A stretch of 64,000 nucleotides of DNA from Siphonodentalium dalli (Eukaryota > Mollusca > Scaphopoda > Gadilida > Siphonodentaliidae), in assembly GCA_032622095.1 (NCBI GenBank), contig CP136062.1:744001-808000 (forward strand). The letters are read 5' to 3'. Below are positions 1 through 11,864 of the stretch, in pieces; the stretch's first letter is position 1, and each line of letters begins with the position of its first letter. Position numbers and translations under genes: made by a program. A model generated the notes under the pieces. It ran no database searches. It was not told where the DNA came from and saw nothing but the letters and a program-made list of their open reading frames with translations.

Positions 1-739
1 TCATTTCCCTATTTAAGCTATAGTCGAACCACTACATGGGTAGTTCTTGTGTGACACATGTATATACTTTGCATGTATTGTCTAAGTGGATTAATGCCAA
101 TAGTTTAGTACGAAAGTTTCTGGTCCCCTGGGCTCCTACCAATTCTTCAGTTCGAGGGTATTTAAAATAGCACCCATTTCTAACGATGACTGAACGTTCG
201 ACTCTACAACCCGTGCAACTCCACGACAAAATTTTGCGCCCTTTTCCAATGTTATGGTAGAACGCATGGAAGTTTCATCTATAGAGTAGCAAAGAAAGTG
301 TGGGTTTGTGTGCGATTTAATATGACGTCATTTCGACAAACGTCATAACAAATAGTGTTTACTTGAGTTCAAATACGGCGTTTATGGACCATGTTCGATC
401 TTTTGCATTAGTTGACCAATCGGGGTGAAAGTTGGTGAGTCATCTTCTACGACACAATGTAGGCAGTTGGACAGTTGGACGCATGGTTGAAATGTGATAA
501 ACGCGCCAAAAGCGTAACCGAGTTATACACACATTGACACACACAGACGACGGGTTATATATAATAGGAGAGAGTTCATAGTTTTTAACATTATTTGATT
601 GCCTATCATCATCAATGTTTGGGGAGTAAGTCGCCATGACTTTTACCACTTTCGCATAATAACATACATGTATAGAATAACGTAAATGAATTAATTCAGT
701 TTTAAAGTTATCCATGACGTTTACTCGTACATACCGCTC
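1..739. other. 3' flank of LINE remnant, no gene seen
   Basis: I see no convincing gene here. The rightmost part lies downstream of the minus-strand LINE remnant and may hold its 3' untranslated region. The minus-strand frame stays open to about position 440, but beyond about 740 it loses resemblance to reverse transcriptase C-termini and is probably open by chance. Confidence 0.5.
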
Positions 740-962
740 GTTATAACATTTGTTATCGAATAGCTCCTTGAACTGTTGAACCGATTCAGAGGAAACAATG
801 TAATCTGATAAAATATTCCAGTTTGTAATCACTCTCTGGGAAAATAAATATTTTCGCACATCTTTGACAATTATGTTCTTTTGCATCTTATGCTTGTGTT
901 CCTTTGTTGAGTGTGTCTTCAAAAAAACACACATCTGTCTATGTTGTAGAAACCGTGTGTTA
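740..962 (-). pseudogene. LINE reverse transcriptase C-terminal remnant, downstream half
   Basis: Read on the minus strand, this encodes the extreme C-terminus typical of jockey-superfamily (CR1/L2-like) LINE polyproteins. The patterns DVRKYLFSQRVITNWN and SSESVQQFKELFDNK match the usual 'R..FF..RV...WN.LP..VV.A.S...FK..LD' ending of these proteins. No catalytic region is present. A run of seven T (minus strand) near 921-927 puts the first few residues in a different frame, so one frameshift has occurred. The upstream half lies beyond 6745 because a Tx1-like LINE has inserted between the halves. The clade assignment is tentative; the LINE identity is fairly secure. Confidence 0.7.
950..962. 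repeat. Target-site duplication, left copy
   Basis: The 13-base word AAACCGTGTGTTA occurs here and again at 6745-6757, just after the A-rich tail of the Tx1-like LINE. Exact direct repeats of this length at both ends of a LINE are the usual mark of target-primed insertion. The interrupted minus-strand reading frame continues across the join when one copy is used. Confidence 0.75.
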
Positions 963-1074
963 AAGACGCTGCAAAAAAATCGACCGATAGAAAATGACTT
1001 GTGATATGACTATTCTCACCTTTGTACATAACTGCTCTATTGACATCGACCTGATACCCCAATATCACAATTCA

Positions 1075-1360
1075 CAACCCCGCTAAACTTAACCTGATAA
1101 ATCCTACTTGCAAACTTCTCCTATAATTCATATTTCGCTGTCAATTTCTTTTTCTCCCCATTTCTGACACATAATTTTATAAGAGTACTCAAAAGCTGTA
1201 ACCACCCCACTAAAAGCGTCCTGTTTAATTTAATCTGATCTGAATCTCCGCTTATAATTTATTTTTTCGCTCAATGTCAGTAACCACCCTACTAAAAATG
1301 TCACGTTTAATCCGATCTGAACCCCCTCTTATAATTCATTTTTCGCTGCCAATATGTTTT
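1075..1360 (+). repeat. Three degenerate tandem monomers in the LINE leader
   Basis: Three related blocks start near 1075, 1200 and 1281. Each carries a CCCC/TACTAAA-type start, a variable GTTTAAT..CTGATCTGAA middle and the ending CTTATAATTCATTTTTCGCT or a close variant. They lie upstream of the endonuclease in the region where L1-type elements keep promoter monomers. A promoter role is only suggested by position. Confidence 0.6.
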
Positions 1361-1609
1361 CCTTTCTGATTCACATATACACATATCGTGTGTCATACTT
1401 CTACATTATCTCAATAAGTGGAATAATATTTGTTTTAAATACATATGCCGAGATTATAGTTCATAACAATGGCACTATACACTTGCGCATAAACTAATCC
1501 AATCACCACCAAGTGAAGTTAACAGACATACCTTGACAAACTGAACATTATGTTACTCTGGCCTAACTATTAATCTGACCATTCACTGATCGCTTGTTGT
1601 CAACCTGAA

Positions 1610-1697
1610 TATCGATTGATTCTATTTATAGATTGTACTTTTCAACTGCATTGCCCAAACACATATCGATTGATTTTATTTATAGATTGTACTTTTC
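1610..1697 (+). repeat. 53-bp-spaced direct duplication in the LINE leader
   Basis: The block ATATCGATTGATT followed by TATTTATAGATTGTACTTTTC occurs at about 1610-1645 and again at about 1663-1697 with one substitution. It is a short tandem duplication within the same leader as the monomers at 1075-1360. Confidence 0.75.
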
Positions 1698-2300
1698 TCA
1701 GCCATGACGTGTCCGATATATGTCACATCTTACATTAATTTGCGAAGCTACATATGAGGCTGAACTTTAATTGTCTTATTGCAATACATCTCGCGTTCTC
1801 AAAGATTGTTTAAGTTATATTGACAAATCATTGGCTAATTAATACCAGGTTGTGTATTTTTGTTACCGATTAATGTCGACTTTTAAAATTGTTAAGTATA
1901 TACACATGTTGCCATACGTATATACAAACACACCGAATTAAAGCCCATTACTGAATTGACCACACCATTGAATTCTAGTCAAGAATTTAGACCTAAAATT
2001 AAAATAGTTATCTATTCTGTTTACGGAGTTAATAATGCGCACTACACACCCTTCATACACACATAGACCATATGCACATATGCATGCGGGTGTGTAATAA
2101 ACACAAACATAACTGTCTTTAATATTACATTCAAACAATATGCTTTGGAACTGCCTGTCCCGAACTAGGAAGCAATTTGCACACAATCCTCTTTTTAATG
2201 TATTTCTGTCCTCTACTAAGGTTTGCATTATGTTTGTTTCTTATTCACATGTATTTTGAAAATGAAATATGGGTTTGCTCTAACAATCTACAATTAATAG

Positions 2301-3482
2301 ATGTCGGTTAAAATTCTTTCAATGAATTGTCAAGGAATTGGGGATAAGAAAAAACGGAGAGATGTCTTCACATACCTTAAAAAGTTGAAGTATGACATTT
2401 ACTGTTTACAAGACGTTCATTTTACTCGCGATCAAGAGAAATTTATTCAATCGGAGTGGGGTTATACATGTTGCTTTAATTCTTTCAAATCATCAAGTTG
2501 AGGCGTCGCGATTTTATTCAATAATACATTTGGTCTAAAGATTAATGCATTACATACGGACCCAAATGGGAACATGCTCATAGTCGAAATTAATGTAGAT
2601 GATTTCAAGCTAACATTAGTAAATATATATGGACCCAATGCAGATACTCCATCTTTTTATGAACAAATTAACAAAATACTAACCGATGATATCATATCTG
2701 ATAACGTTGTGATTTGTGGTGATTACAATATTGCCCTTAATCCTTCAAAAGACTGTTTTAATTACGTTGGTGACAATAACCCGAAAGCTCGCAAGGAACT
2801 ATTTAAACTAATCGGCGAAAAAGACCTCATTGATGTATGGATATATCATAACCCAGAACAACTAAGATATATTTGGCGAAGAAAGTCCCCGTTTAAACAA
2901 GCACGTTTAGATTATTTTCTCATATCAAACTGTATTTTGCCTTTTATTGAATCATCTTCCGTAATACCTGGTTATCGTACCGATCATTCAATAGTAACTG
3001 TGAATTTCAAATTATGTGATACGAAACCCGGGCGTGGCTATTGGAAATTTAGTAACTCTCTACTTTCTAATAAAACTTTTGTCGATAAAATAAATGAAAC
3101 TGTAGATACGACTGTCGAACAGTATAAATCGTCGGATAATGACACGCTATGTGATAACGAAGAGAGTCCAAAGTTTCAAATAAACGACCAATTATTCTTT
3201 GAAACATTGCTCTTGGAGATGAGAAAAACGACGTTAACTTTTTCAAAAGCACTAGCAAATACTAAACGCCAAGAAGAATCTTTACTTGAAGAAGTCATTG
3301 AAGTGTTAGAAAATCGGCTTACTGGTGATGATGGTATTGAGAAATTACAACAACTTAAACTACGATTAGAAGATATAAGAAAACAGAAATTAGAAGGCGC
3401 AATGATACGTTCGAGAGCTCGATGGGTCAGTGATGGGGAAAAACCAACTAAATATTTTCTTAACTTAGAAAAAATACATTAA
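2301..3482 (+). pseudogene. LINE ORF2, endonuclease domain and linker (Tx1-like)
   Basis: This is the N-terminal part of ORF2 and would encode the AP-endonuclease that nicks the target DNA. Visible motifs are NCQG near the N-terminus (metal binding), GDYNIALNP (GDxN motif), RLDYFLIS and the C-terminal TDHSIV that corresponds to the SDH catalytic motif. The ATG at 2301 is well placed ahead of the first endonuclease strand. A TGA at 2499-2501 stands where related proteins keep a residue before GVAILF; a CGA to TGA change would explain it. The frame then runs from 2502 to TAA at 3480-3482 and ends in the conserved GEKPTKYFLNLEK linker that precedes the reverse transcriptase. Confidence 0.85.
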
Positions 3483-3506
3483 TACATTATATGAATAAAG
3501 CACTTC

Positions 3507-6085
3507 TTCGGGTTATATTACGAAAAATTATATGAAAATAGACACGAGAACACAAATGTATCGGACATTGAACAATTTGTTCGCGTTCAAAATGATAACA
3601 CAAATAATTCCCAAATAAATTATCTCCAGAAATCTCTCACACCCTTGAATCACGTATTTCTGAAAACGAGGCATTAACCTATTTAAAACATATGCGCAAT
3701 AACAAAAGCCCTGGTTCCAGTGGCTTCTCGTGTGATTTTTATAAAATGTTTTGGAATAAAATTGGTAAATTCCTAGTTAGGTCATTAAACTACGGCTTAG
3801 ATAAAGGTGAATTATCGGTTACACAGAAACACGGTATTCTTACTCTGATTCCAAAAGAAAACAAACCCAAACAATTCCTAAAAAACTGGCGACCTATTTC
3901 ACTTCTTAATGTGTCATACAAAATTCTATCCGGTATACTTTCTGAAAGATTGAAAAGTGTAATTCAAGATCTTATTCATCATGATCAGAGTGGGTTTTTA
4001 AAAGGTAGATTCATTGGCGAAAATATACGATTAATATCAGACATTTTGTCCACAACAAAATCTGCTAATATTCCTGGACTACTTGTACTCCTTGACTTCG
4101 AAAAAGCTTTTGATTCGGTCTCCTGGTCATTCTTGTCGTCAGTCTTAAAATACTTCAACTTTGGGGATAATTTTATTAAAATCATTAATTGCTTGTATAA
4201 CGGTATATCGTCAAATGTCAATATCAACGGGCATGTGTCTCGTAGCTTCAGAATCTCGAGGGGCTGTCGCCAAGGTGATCCAATTTCGCCTTACATTTTT
4301 GTATTGTGTGTAGAAATATTAGGTATAGGATTCCGGAAACGGAAAAATATCAAGGGTATTAAGAAAGGGAATTCAGAATTTAAACTTTCACAATATGCTG
4401 ACGATACCTCATTATTTCTTGATGGTGACCCCCAAAGCCTTGACAATGCATTCGAGCTATTACATGACTTTTATCTTATTTCAGGTTTAAAAATTAATTA
4501 CGACAAAACAGTTGCGGTATGGATTGGTAAGAACAGAGATTGTACTGACTCTATATGTGACAGATGGAAAATAAGATGGCTATCAAATGGTTTTAAAGTT
4601 CTCGGTGTAAATTTCCAATTAGATGCCGATGATATATTTTCGAATAATTACATCACAGCGTACAACCAGATACGAACAATTTTTTCTGTGTGGTCTAAAA
4701 GACACCTGACTGTTATCGGGAGAGTCACAATATTCAAGTCATTGGTACTTTCTAAACTCTCGTTTTTATTTATGACAATTCCAAATCCACCAAAAACATT
4801 CTTAACTGACATAAACAAAGACATATATAATTTCATATGGGATAAAAAACCTGACAAAATTGCTAGGAAATATTTTCAACAAGACTATTCCATGGGAGGT
4901 TGTAAAATGATTGATATCCAAACATTTATGCATTCAATGAAAATATCATGGGTGAAACGCTACATAACTCAACCGGATTCTTGGCAAAACCTCGTCCGAT
5001 ATCAAATGGAGTGTAAAAACAATGACAAATGGTATCTATCGAATGGATGTGCCCTTAATAGATATAAAAGCAAATATATCAATCAATTCTGGATAGATGT
5101 TCTAGATGCATGGAAAATATTAAACTTAAATATGGCTCCAAAAACGCACAGTGATGTGCTCTCATCGACGATTGTAAATAACGATATTTTCAAAATAAAC
5201 AAACACGCAATTAATGACAGATCGTTGGCCCTTCGTGGCATATATTTTGTGAACGATCTTATGTGTGATAATAACAAGTTAATGTCCTATGACGAAGCAA
5301 AGCGGTTATATGGCATTAAAACAGATTTTTTGACATACAACTGTATAATCTCTTCAATAAAAAAATACCTAACTAAAATGGAAAACTCTAGTAGCTATCA
5401 ACAAAGTAACAACGATCGACTGAACAACCCAATACTACCGTATCAGATCGAACACTTACTCAAATCGAATTCGAAGTATATATACAATTGCATTCAAGAC
5501 CCCAAAATGAACATGAACCTCATCTCAAAATGGGAGAAGAAACTAAATATGCACCATGAATTAGACTGGTGGTCAGACGTTTTTAAAACTCCCTTTGTTC
5601 AGTTTTGTGACATGAAATATGTATGGTTTCAATATCGGATAAACAATAGAATATTAGGGACTAGCAATGTACTAAAGAAAATGGGTCGATCTGAAAATGA
5701 TACATGTTCATTTTGTAAAATTGAAAAAGAGACCATTAGCCATCTTATGTTTCAATGTCACATTATTGCTTCGCTGTGGAACGAGATTCGTGTATGGATA
5801 TTTAACACGACTTCAAATAAATTAGAAATTAATTCAAACACAATTTTATTTGGCAAAGCTGATACTGAAAAAATTGATCCACTCCTCCAAACGATCTTGG
5901 TCATAATTAAGTATAATATATACCGATCAAAGATGAGATCTCAATTACCAAAATTGCAAAATATCCAAGCAGAAATACGAATGTATGCAAAAACTGAAAG
6001 ATGGATTTTTTTAAGCAAATCTAGATATACTGAGTTCGAATATCGGTGGGATAAATGGAAAGGTATGTTACACTATTACAGTTAA
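3507..6085 (+). pseudogene. LINE ORF2, reverse transcriptase and C-terminal zinc knuckle (Tx1-like)
   Basis: This continues ORF2 and would encode the polymerase that copies LINE RNA at the nicked target. From 3507 the endonuclease frame resumes for about 110 bases. A frameshift near 3618 moves the homology into the frame that is then open to 6085. Visible motifs are NNKSPGSSGFSCDFY, NWRPISLLNVSYKI, LDFEKAFDSV (motif A, first catalytic Asp), RGCRQGDPISPYIF (motif B) and YADDTSLF at about 4394-4417 (motif C, intact). The C-terminus keeps a CCHC knuckle, CSFCKIEKETISHLMFQC. With about 800 open codons after the frameshift, the catalytic half is the best preserved LINE protein in the window. Confidence 0.9.
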
Positions 6086-6744
6086 ACAGCACATACATAA
6101 CTATATATATTTACATGTATGCTGGAAATGTAGTACATAACATTGCACATGCCTGGCACACAAGTATTCCGTAAATATTATTTAGTATTGTAAAAACTGT
6201 GTTTAAACACGAATGCTGACCAGACATGTGCCGTGTTGTGTGACTTACCTAACAGTATGCTTACTTATTTGAATCATATAGTGAGTAAAATTAATTGTAT
6301 ACCACCTATCCATGCCGTACATAATCACGTTACGTAAATATACCAGATTTTAAGACTTTTAGCTCGATGCTAACACTAATTAATAACCCCTCAATGTTAA
6401 TATTTTGCATTGTATAATTAGCATATATATACCTAATAACGTGAGGGACTCAGAAAAAATTATAAATAATACATATATACCCAATATTTCATTTTCATTA
6501 TATCTATTATTATAACTAATGGAAATTTAATATAACTAAATAACACAACATTCATAAAACCATTCACTCCACACTCTTTTTTCTCTTCTACCTTTCTACA
6601 ATCTCAAAAAAAAAATAACGAAAGAGACAAAAACTGTTTAATTACCAACCATTAACTGTAATGTATACTTCATGTACTGTCACAATGCATTTGTCTTTTT
6701 TAAAATAAAAATTTATAATTTTTTCTTTTTTTTTAAATTAAAAA
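6086..6744 (+). other. LINE 3' untranslated region and tail
   Basis: Noncoding AT-rich sequence follows the ORF2 stop. It ends in a T-rich tract (about 6710-6735) and an A run that abuts the 13-bp duplication at 6745. No further gene is visible. Confidence 0.6.
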
Positions 6745-6757
6745 AAACCGTGTGTTA
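6745..6757. repeat. Target-site duplication, right copy
   Basis: Exact second copy of AAACCGTGTGTTA (first copy at 950-962). On the minus strand these bases are part of codons reading LTHG in the interrupted older LINE. Confidence 0.75.
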
Positions 6758-6850
6758 GCTTGTACACTTCTATCATATCTCCCTGATTTCGCCTGTAGCT
6801 GAGAGACATGATGCCGGAGAGACATGAGGCCATCATGGGTATTATAGTAT
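6745..6850 (-). pseudogene. LINE reverse transcriptase C-terminal remnant, upstream half
   Basis: On the minus strand this reads LSYRRNQGDMIEVYKLTHG, the classic 'LP.L..RR.RGDMIEVYK...G' segment that precedes the C-terminus of jockey-superfamily LINE proteins. It continues directly, in frame, into the residues encoded from 960 downward once the inserted Tx1-like element and one copy of the duplication are removed. Upstream of about 6850 the similarity fades. Confidence 0.7.
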
Positions 6851-7082
6851 AACATATCACAAAGTATTTATCTAATATGTATTTGTTGAGTATATATTAT
6901 ATATTATATAAAAAACGCAGGTGTAAGAGATTTTGACCATTGGGTTCAATTTCCGTTGGGCATATTCGCGTGAACTGGCACGTTGTGACAATTTAGCAAA
7001 GCGAGCTAATCGCGGGAAACAAATCCAACAATTTTGGCATTTACGAATCTCCTAAAATGTAGTTTGTGTGATGTATTATGGT

Positions 7083-7210
7083 ATATACACAATGTTTGTA
7101 ATGATTCATGTATCGCGACTCGGCTAGTTTTCGTGACCACATAGCGACTCGGAGACCAAGGTCTAGCCTCGTCGCGATACATGAATTGATACAAACACAT
7201 TGTGTATATA
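7083..7210. repeat. Imperfect inverted repeat (hairpin)
   Basis: The left arm (7083-7129, reading TATACACAATG through TCATGTATCGCGACTCGGCTAG) pairs with the right arm (about 7161-7210), leaving a loop of about 30 bases. The 20-base core around CATGTATCGCGAC is almost perfect. It sits at the outer left edge of the foldback structure and may be its terminal hairpin or a separate miniature element. Confidence 0.7.
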
Positions 7211-7830
7211 ACACATATATACATCTTCTATATATCTGAGAAGCATCAAACGGCGCTTTCGTTACAAAAGAATACATTGCGAGTAACACGATAGACGGCG
7301 TTGTGTTACATGGACTAAATTATTGTATAATAGCTAGAATAGTTCGTTGAGCAATTGTTTATTCTGTCCAGATATTTCATATTTAGATGGGCAGTGTATA
7401 ATTATTTGAAATATCGATGTTAATATGATGACACATTTCAAATACACGTTATATAAAATACTACGATTAGTTGTCACTAGAGATTGAGTGGGTGGGGGAG
7501 ACAGTTATCAAGGAAAATTGTATGCAGATGGATATGGAGAGTGTTGACGAGTCATGTCCGGATACTGGATGCAGTAGGGAGTGTGTATGCGAGTAGGACT
7601 GTTGTCGATTAAAGTGTTATGTGCTATCATGTAAGTCGAGAGTGTGGAGAGTTATAGACTTGTCCTGAGACTGCAGTAGAGAGTGAGCATGCATGTGATA
7701 TTTAATATGTATTATTCAAAGAAAACAGAAGGAAAATATATGAAGCATTCAACATATAGAATACAGTTTTTGGAGGCTATATATAGTGCGCACCGCTGCC
7801 CTCTGGCTTAGTTGCACACACACACACACA
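7185..7830 (+). repeat. Foldback outer arm, left
   Basis: Reverse complement matches 16250-17055. Shared landmarks include GAGAAGCATCAAA, CGAGTAACACGATAGAC, TACTACGATTAGTTGTCAC and a (CA)n tract near 7815-7829 opposite GTGTGTTTGC at the other end. Identity by eye is about 75-85 percent with small indels. Confidence 0.75.
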
Positions 7831-8619
7831 TGATACACGAAGTGGAGTATTTACTAGCGATATACATGTATATATCAGAGATGTATACACGAGTTACAAT
7901 CGTGAGCCAACTGTGCCATTCAGGTCACATGCACGCGCTTAGTCACAGAGAACAAAACGGATGCTGCTCTTCAATGCATCATGCATGTAACATACAAAAC
8001 ATCTCAATTAAATTACGTTACGGTGAGCGTTTCTTCAGCACGAGATATAATTTGAGGTTAAATTACACGACACGGAAGTCATTCGGTTAAAATTAAGTAT
8101 CACATTTAACTTGTAACTGAGAAGTTTTTTTTTCAACCAGTGATGAATGCTATGTGGCAGATACAAGAATGTGTGACTTGCGTGCACATACGTGTAACCG
8201 AAACCGCATACAGTGCTCCCGGACTCTCACACAGAGATGCCCACAAACGGAAACACTTTGATCACCCATCAGGTCCTATTATGATAAAACACATGCTAAT
8301 AACGAGAGAACAGATAGTAATTTGAAACATGTTTAACGAAAAACACTAAACTAATCACAACTATGGATATTTTCCAAAATGTTGCACGCGTCGCCTTTAC
8401 AATATCTTTATAATGCAGCGCTGATATTTCCAACTATATATGAAGAAACAGAGAAACTATGCTCGGCCAACAGCCTTTCTTAAATTCCAACTGTACTCAG
8501 TGATTCATTCAATATTGGCATAATTCCGTTGTGACTGTATCGCGAATTATCTGCACATTGTTTTGGTAATGCAACGAAATGTGAATTATTCTAATCCATA
8601 CGCCTTTAGAGCTTGAGCT
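7831..8619. other. Arm-specific filler, no gene seen
   Basis: This stretch of the left arm has no evident partner in the right arm. The short open frames are not recognisable and show no domain. It may be an insertion in the left arm, or it may have been deleted or replaced in the right arm. Confidence 0.4.
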
Positions 8620-9695
8620 GCATGTAGACCACCTCCTCCCATATGCGGATTGTTGGCGGTTATGATATATTTGTAGGACTATATCAGTCCTTCAATTTGC
8701 CGGTTGTTTGCCATCTGGCTATGGGGGCTTTACAGAGTTATCGGTCTTTGAAACCAAGATGGCCGCCAACATTGAATATCTGACCAGGTTAATTTCAATT
8801 CGCAATTACTCAGGAATTTTTGAGGTATTACATCGTGCTATATGTCGTTCTGTTCACAATTGAGTACTTCTTATTTATATGTATGAATATATTTCGAATA
8901 TTAAAAATGGCCGACAAAATGGCCACCGGAAGTGGAAAATATGACGCTTTTCACTAAAATATCTTCTATATTGGTTTCTGATGTTACTTTGGCTCAAAAT
9001 GGCGGCCTAAGTGGCCGTCAAAATATGGAAACAATTTAATATTGCCCCAGCGAGCCCTACAATCACTTATAAGGTGTGGTTGATGAATAAAATTGGCTAT
9101 ATCCATTGAAAACTAACATGTCTGATTCACCTTGGTAAATTTTTAGTATTGTAACCACTAACATTACCAGAAATATTGGATTTTACTCTCACTAACTTGA
9201 CATAAATATCGGCAAAAAATTATCTTTAGGTTTGGCCATATAAAAAAAATAAACTGTAGCTAACTTGGTATGAAAGGTGTGTATTGTTTTGATGTATTGT
9301 AAATGTGTTACAGTAAGGTGTTCGTAGATGAAATTACTCAAGATGGCTTCCAAAATGGCAGCCAACTAGGGTAAAAAAGCTAAATTTTCAAATATATCCG
9401 GAACTTTATTATCTGCTGTTCCGAAACGTTAGCAAATTTTGACTCACTTGGTTATTATGCATGTTAGATAATCAAATGACAACTAAACATTATATCTGGT
9501 TACCCCTGTTCCTTATGGGGTATGACAACTTCATTTTAAAGTTGCAGTATGGAATTTTGCCGAAAACCTCTTTTGATATTCTGGGCCACAACCTTTAAAG
9601 GAAATAGGCAGAACTGTGAAAAGGAACTGAGATGCACCATAATCTGTGGCTATTCTGGCTCAATAGGATAAAAAATGATCAACTTGATACAATAG
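8620..9695 (+). repeat. Foldback inner arm, left
   Basis: Reverse complement matches 11865-13495. Landmarks are ATCTGACCAGGTTAA, AAATGGCCACCGGAAGTGG, AAATATCGGCAAAAAAT, ACTCAAGATGGCTTCCAAAA and GACAACTAAA. About 350 bases present on the right (13025-13380) are missing here around 8745. The arm carries several CAAGATGGC-type (YY1-like) words. Confidence 0.8.
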
Positions 9696-9721
9696 GAAGG
9701 TCAAGATGGCAGCCAGAAGTT

Positions 9722-11771
9722 ACAGCGTGGTCATATGTGGAGTGAATATTTATATGGTATAGTTTATGGTCACGAATGATGTGAATAGATATGCAATGAG
9801 TGACTATACATATGATCATGAGTGGGGTGTCCATTGTGAGCTGTATAGTTATACAAATAGTGGCTGTATGGTCATGTCTGAGGTGAATATGTTTACAAGG
9901 AGTGAATGTATGGTTATGTGTGGATGTACGGGTATACACGATGTTGCTGTATGGACAATGATGTGATAGGTGGTATAACGAGAGTTGCTACACGGTCATA
10001 TCGGTGTTGTTTATATATATGAGTGACTGTATGGTCATGGTGGGATGTACAGGTGTACCTTGGTTGGATGTATTGTCACAGGTTGGTGTATATGTATACA
10101 CGTGTTGTCTGTGTGATCATTGGTGTGGTATATGGATAAATAGAGAGCGGTTGCATGACTAGATGTAAAGTGTATAGGTGTACATGGAATGACAGTACGG
10201 TCATGTATATACAAGCCTGAGGTATATCTGGGTGGTCGTTGGCGAGATAGTATATAGGAAGTGCCCTTGTGGTAATGGGTGGTGTATATTCATATATGTC
10301 GTGGATGTATTTGCCATTGGTGGATGTATAGGAATCATGGATGACGTGTATGAGTATACAGTGAGTGGCTGAATTGTCATGTGTGGGGTGTATATACAAG
10401 TCTGGAAAATAAGATTGACCGCGTGTGCGAAGTATTGGTACATCTGGAAGGACTTATGACCAGTGTTGGTGTGTATATGTACACCTGGAGTGACTATATG
10501 GTCATGTGTGGGTGTATATGTATATATCGAGATGCTATATGGCCATGGGTATGGCGGATAGGTAGGTATACATGGAGTGACTGGCCATTGGTGAGACGAA
10601 TAGGTGTACAAGGAGTGACTGTGTGGTCATCAATGTGGTGAATAGGTATACATGGAGTGACTTTATGGTCATGGATCAGGTGTAGGGGTATACCTGATGT
10701 GCATGTATGGTGACGCATAGCCGTATGGTCATGTGCTATGTGCACGGGTATAAACAAGTGTGGTTGTATGTGTATAGCACGTGTGGCCATATGGCCATTG
10801 GTGATGTGCATATTTAGACCTTGAGTGACTCTATGGTCATGGTTGGTGTATATGTTTGTCTTGAGTGGCTATGTTCAAGGGTCAGGTGTAGGAGTTTACC
10901 AGTTGTATCTGTATGTTGATTCATGGCTGTGTGGGGTGTATGTGGGGTGTATTCACAAGTGTGGTTGTATGGTCATGTGTGTGGCGTATGTGTATAAACC
11001 GAGTGACCATATGGCAATTGGTGGGGTGCATATGTATACCTTGAGTGTCTCTATGGTCATGGTGGGGTGTATACGTCCATCTTGAGGGGCTATTTCGCAA
11101 TGGGCGTGGCGAGTAGATATACAGGGATTGACCATATGGCCAACTGTGAGGTGAATAGGTGTACCAGTAGGGGCTATATGATGATGCATGATTGTGGCGT
11201 ATAGGTACACATGTAGTGCCTACATGGTCATGGGTCGGGTGTATGAGTTTACATGGTGTACCTGTATGTTGACTCGTGGCTGTGTGTGGTGTATTGGTAT
11301 ACGCAAGTGTGGTTGTATAGTCATGGGTGAGGGTATGTGTATAAAACGAGTGGTTATATGACCATTTGTGAGGTACATATGTATACCTGGAGTGACTCTA
11401 TGGTCATGGGCGGTGTAATATGTATATATTGAGTGGCTATTTGGCCGTGGTGTCGAAAACAGGAACACATGGAGTGACTGCACGGTCAAAGTTGAGGTCA
11501 ATAGGTATACACTGGTTGACTATGATCATGAATGTGGTGAATATGTATACGGTCATGGGTCAAGTGTAGGACATATAAATGGTGTGAGTGCAATGTTACT
11601 GATATATGTATGTTGTGGCTGTACAGAGGTATGGCTGTGCAGTGATGGGTGAGGTGTATGTGTATAAAGCGAGCGACTATATTGTTTCCTCTGTCGTGTT
11701 TATTTGTACATGGAGTGATTCTATGGTCCTGGCGAGTTGTACATGTGTACCTCGGATGGCTATCGCTTTCC
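9722..11771 (+). repeat. Minisatellite, about 42-bp period, about 50 degenerate units
   Basis: The unit is roughly TATGGTCATG, a G/T-rich stretch, GTATATGTATACA, then GGAGTGACTG. Successive ATGGTCATG words are spaced 41-42 bases in clean stretches such as 9868-9951. Because 42 is a multiple of three, frames stay open on both strands and give His/Thr/Pro-rich pseudo-proteins on the minus strand. The array lies exactly between the inverted arms of the foldback structure. Confidence 0.85.
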
Positions 11772-11864
11772 ACAAAAATTCAATGATATGTTAATCGATA
11801 GAGAGGTCACGTCAGAAAGTCCTCCTTTGCGTTTATGCCCAGTGGAGGATATGCTAAAGTATTT

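Larger units (their letters stand above)
963..6744 (+). mobile_element. Tx1/L1-like non-LTR retrotransposon, about 5.8 kb, defective
   Basis: This is a near-complete ORF2 region of an L1-superfamily LINE most like the Tx1 clade. It holds a long leader (963-2300), an AP-type endonuclease (from 2301), a reverse transcriptase and a CCHC C-terminus (to 6085), then a 3' region ending in T-rich and A-rich tracts. A 13-bp direct repeat brackets it. I see no ORF1 in the leader, so the copy may be 5'-truncated or ORF1 may be too decayed to recognise. ORF2 is broken by an in-frame TGA (2499-2501), stops near 3480-3494 and a frameshift near 3618, so the copy is dead. Confidence 0.85.

Noticed and set aside
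9679-11773. Long His/Thr/Pro-rich open frames on the minus strand and Val/Tyr/Trp-rich ones on the plus strand
   Set aside because: They follow from a tandem repeat whose 42-bp period is divisible by three. Both strands are open at once and no domain is present.
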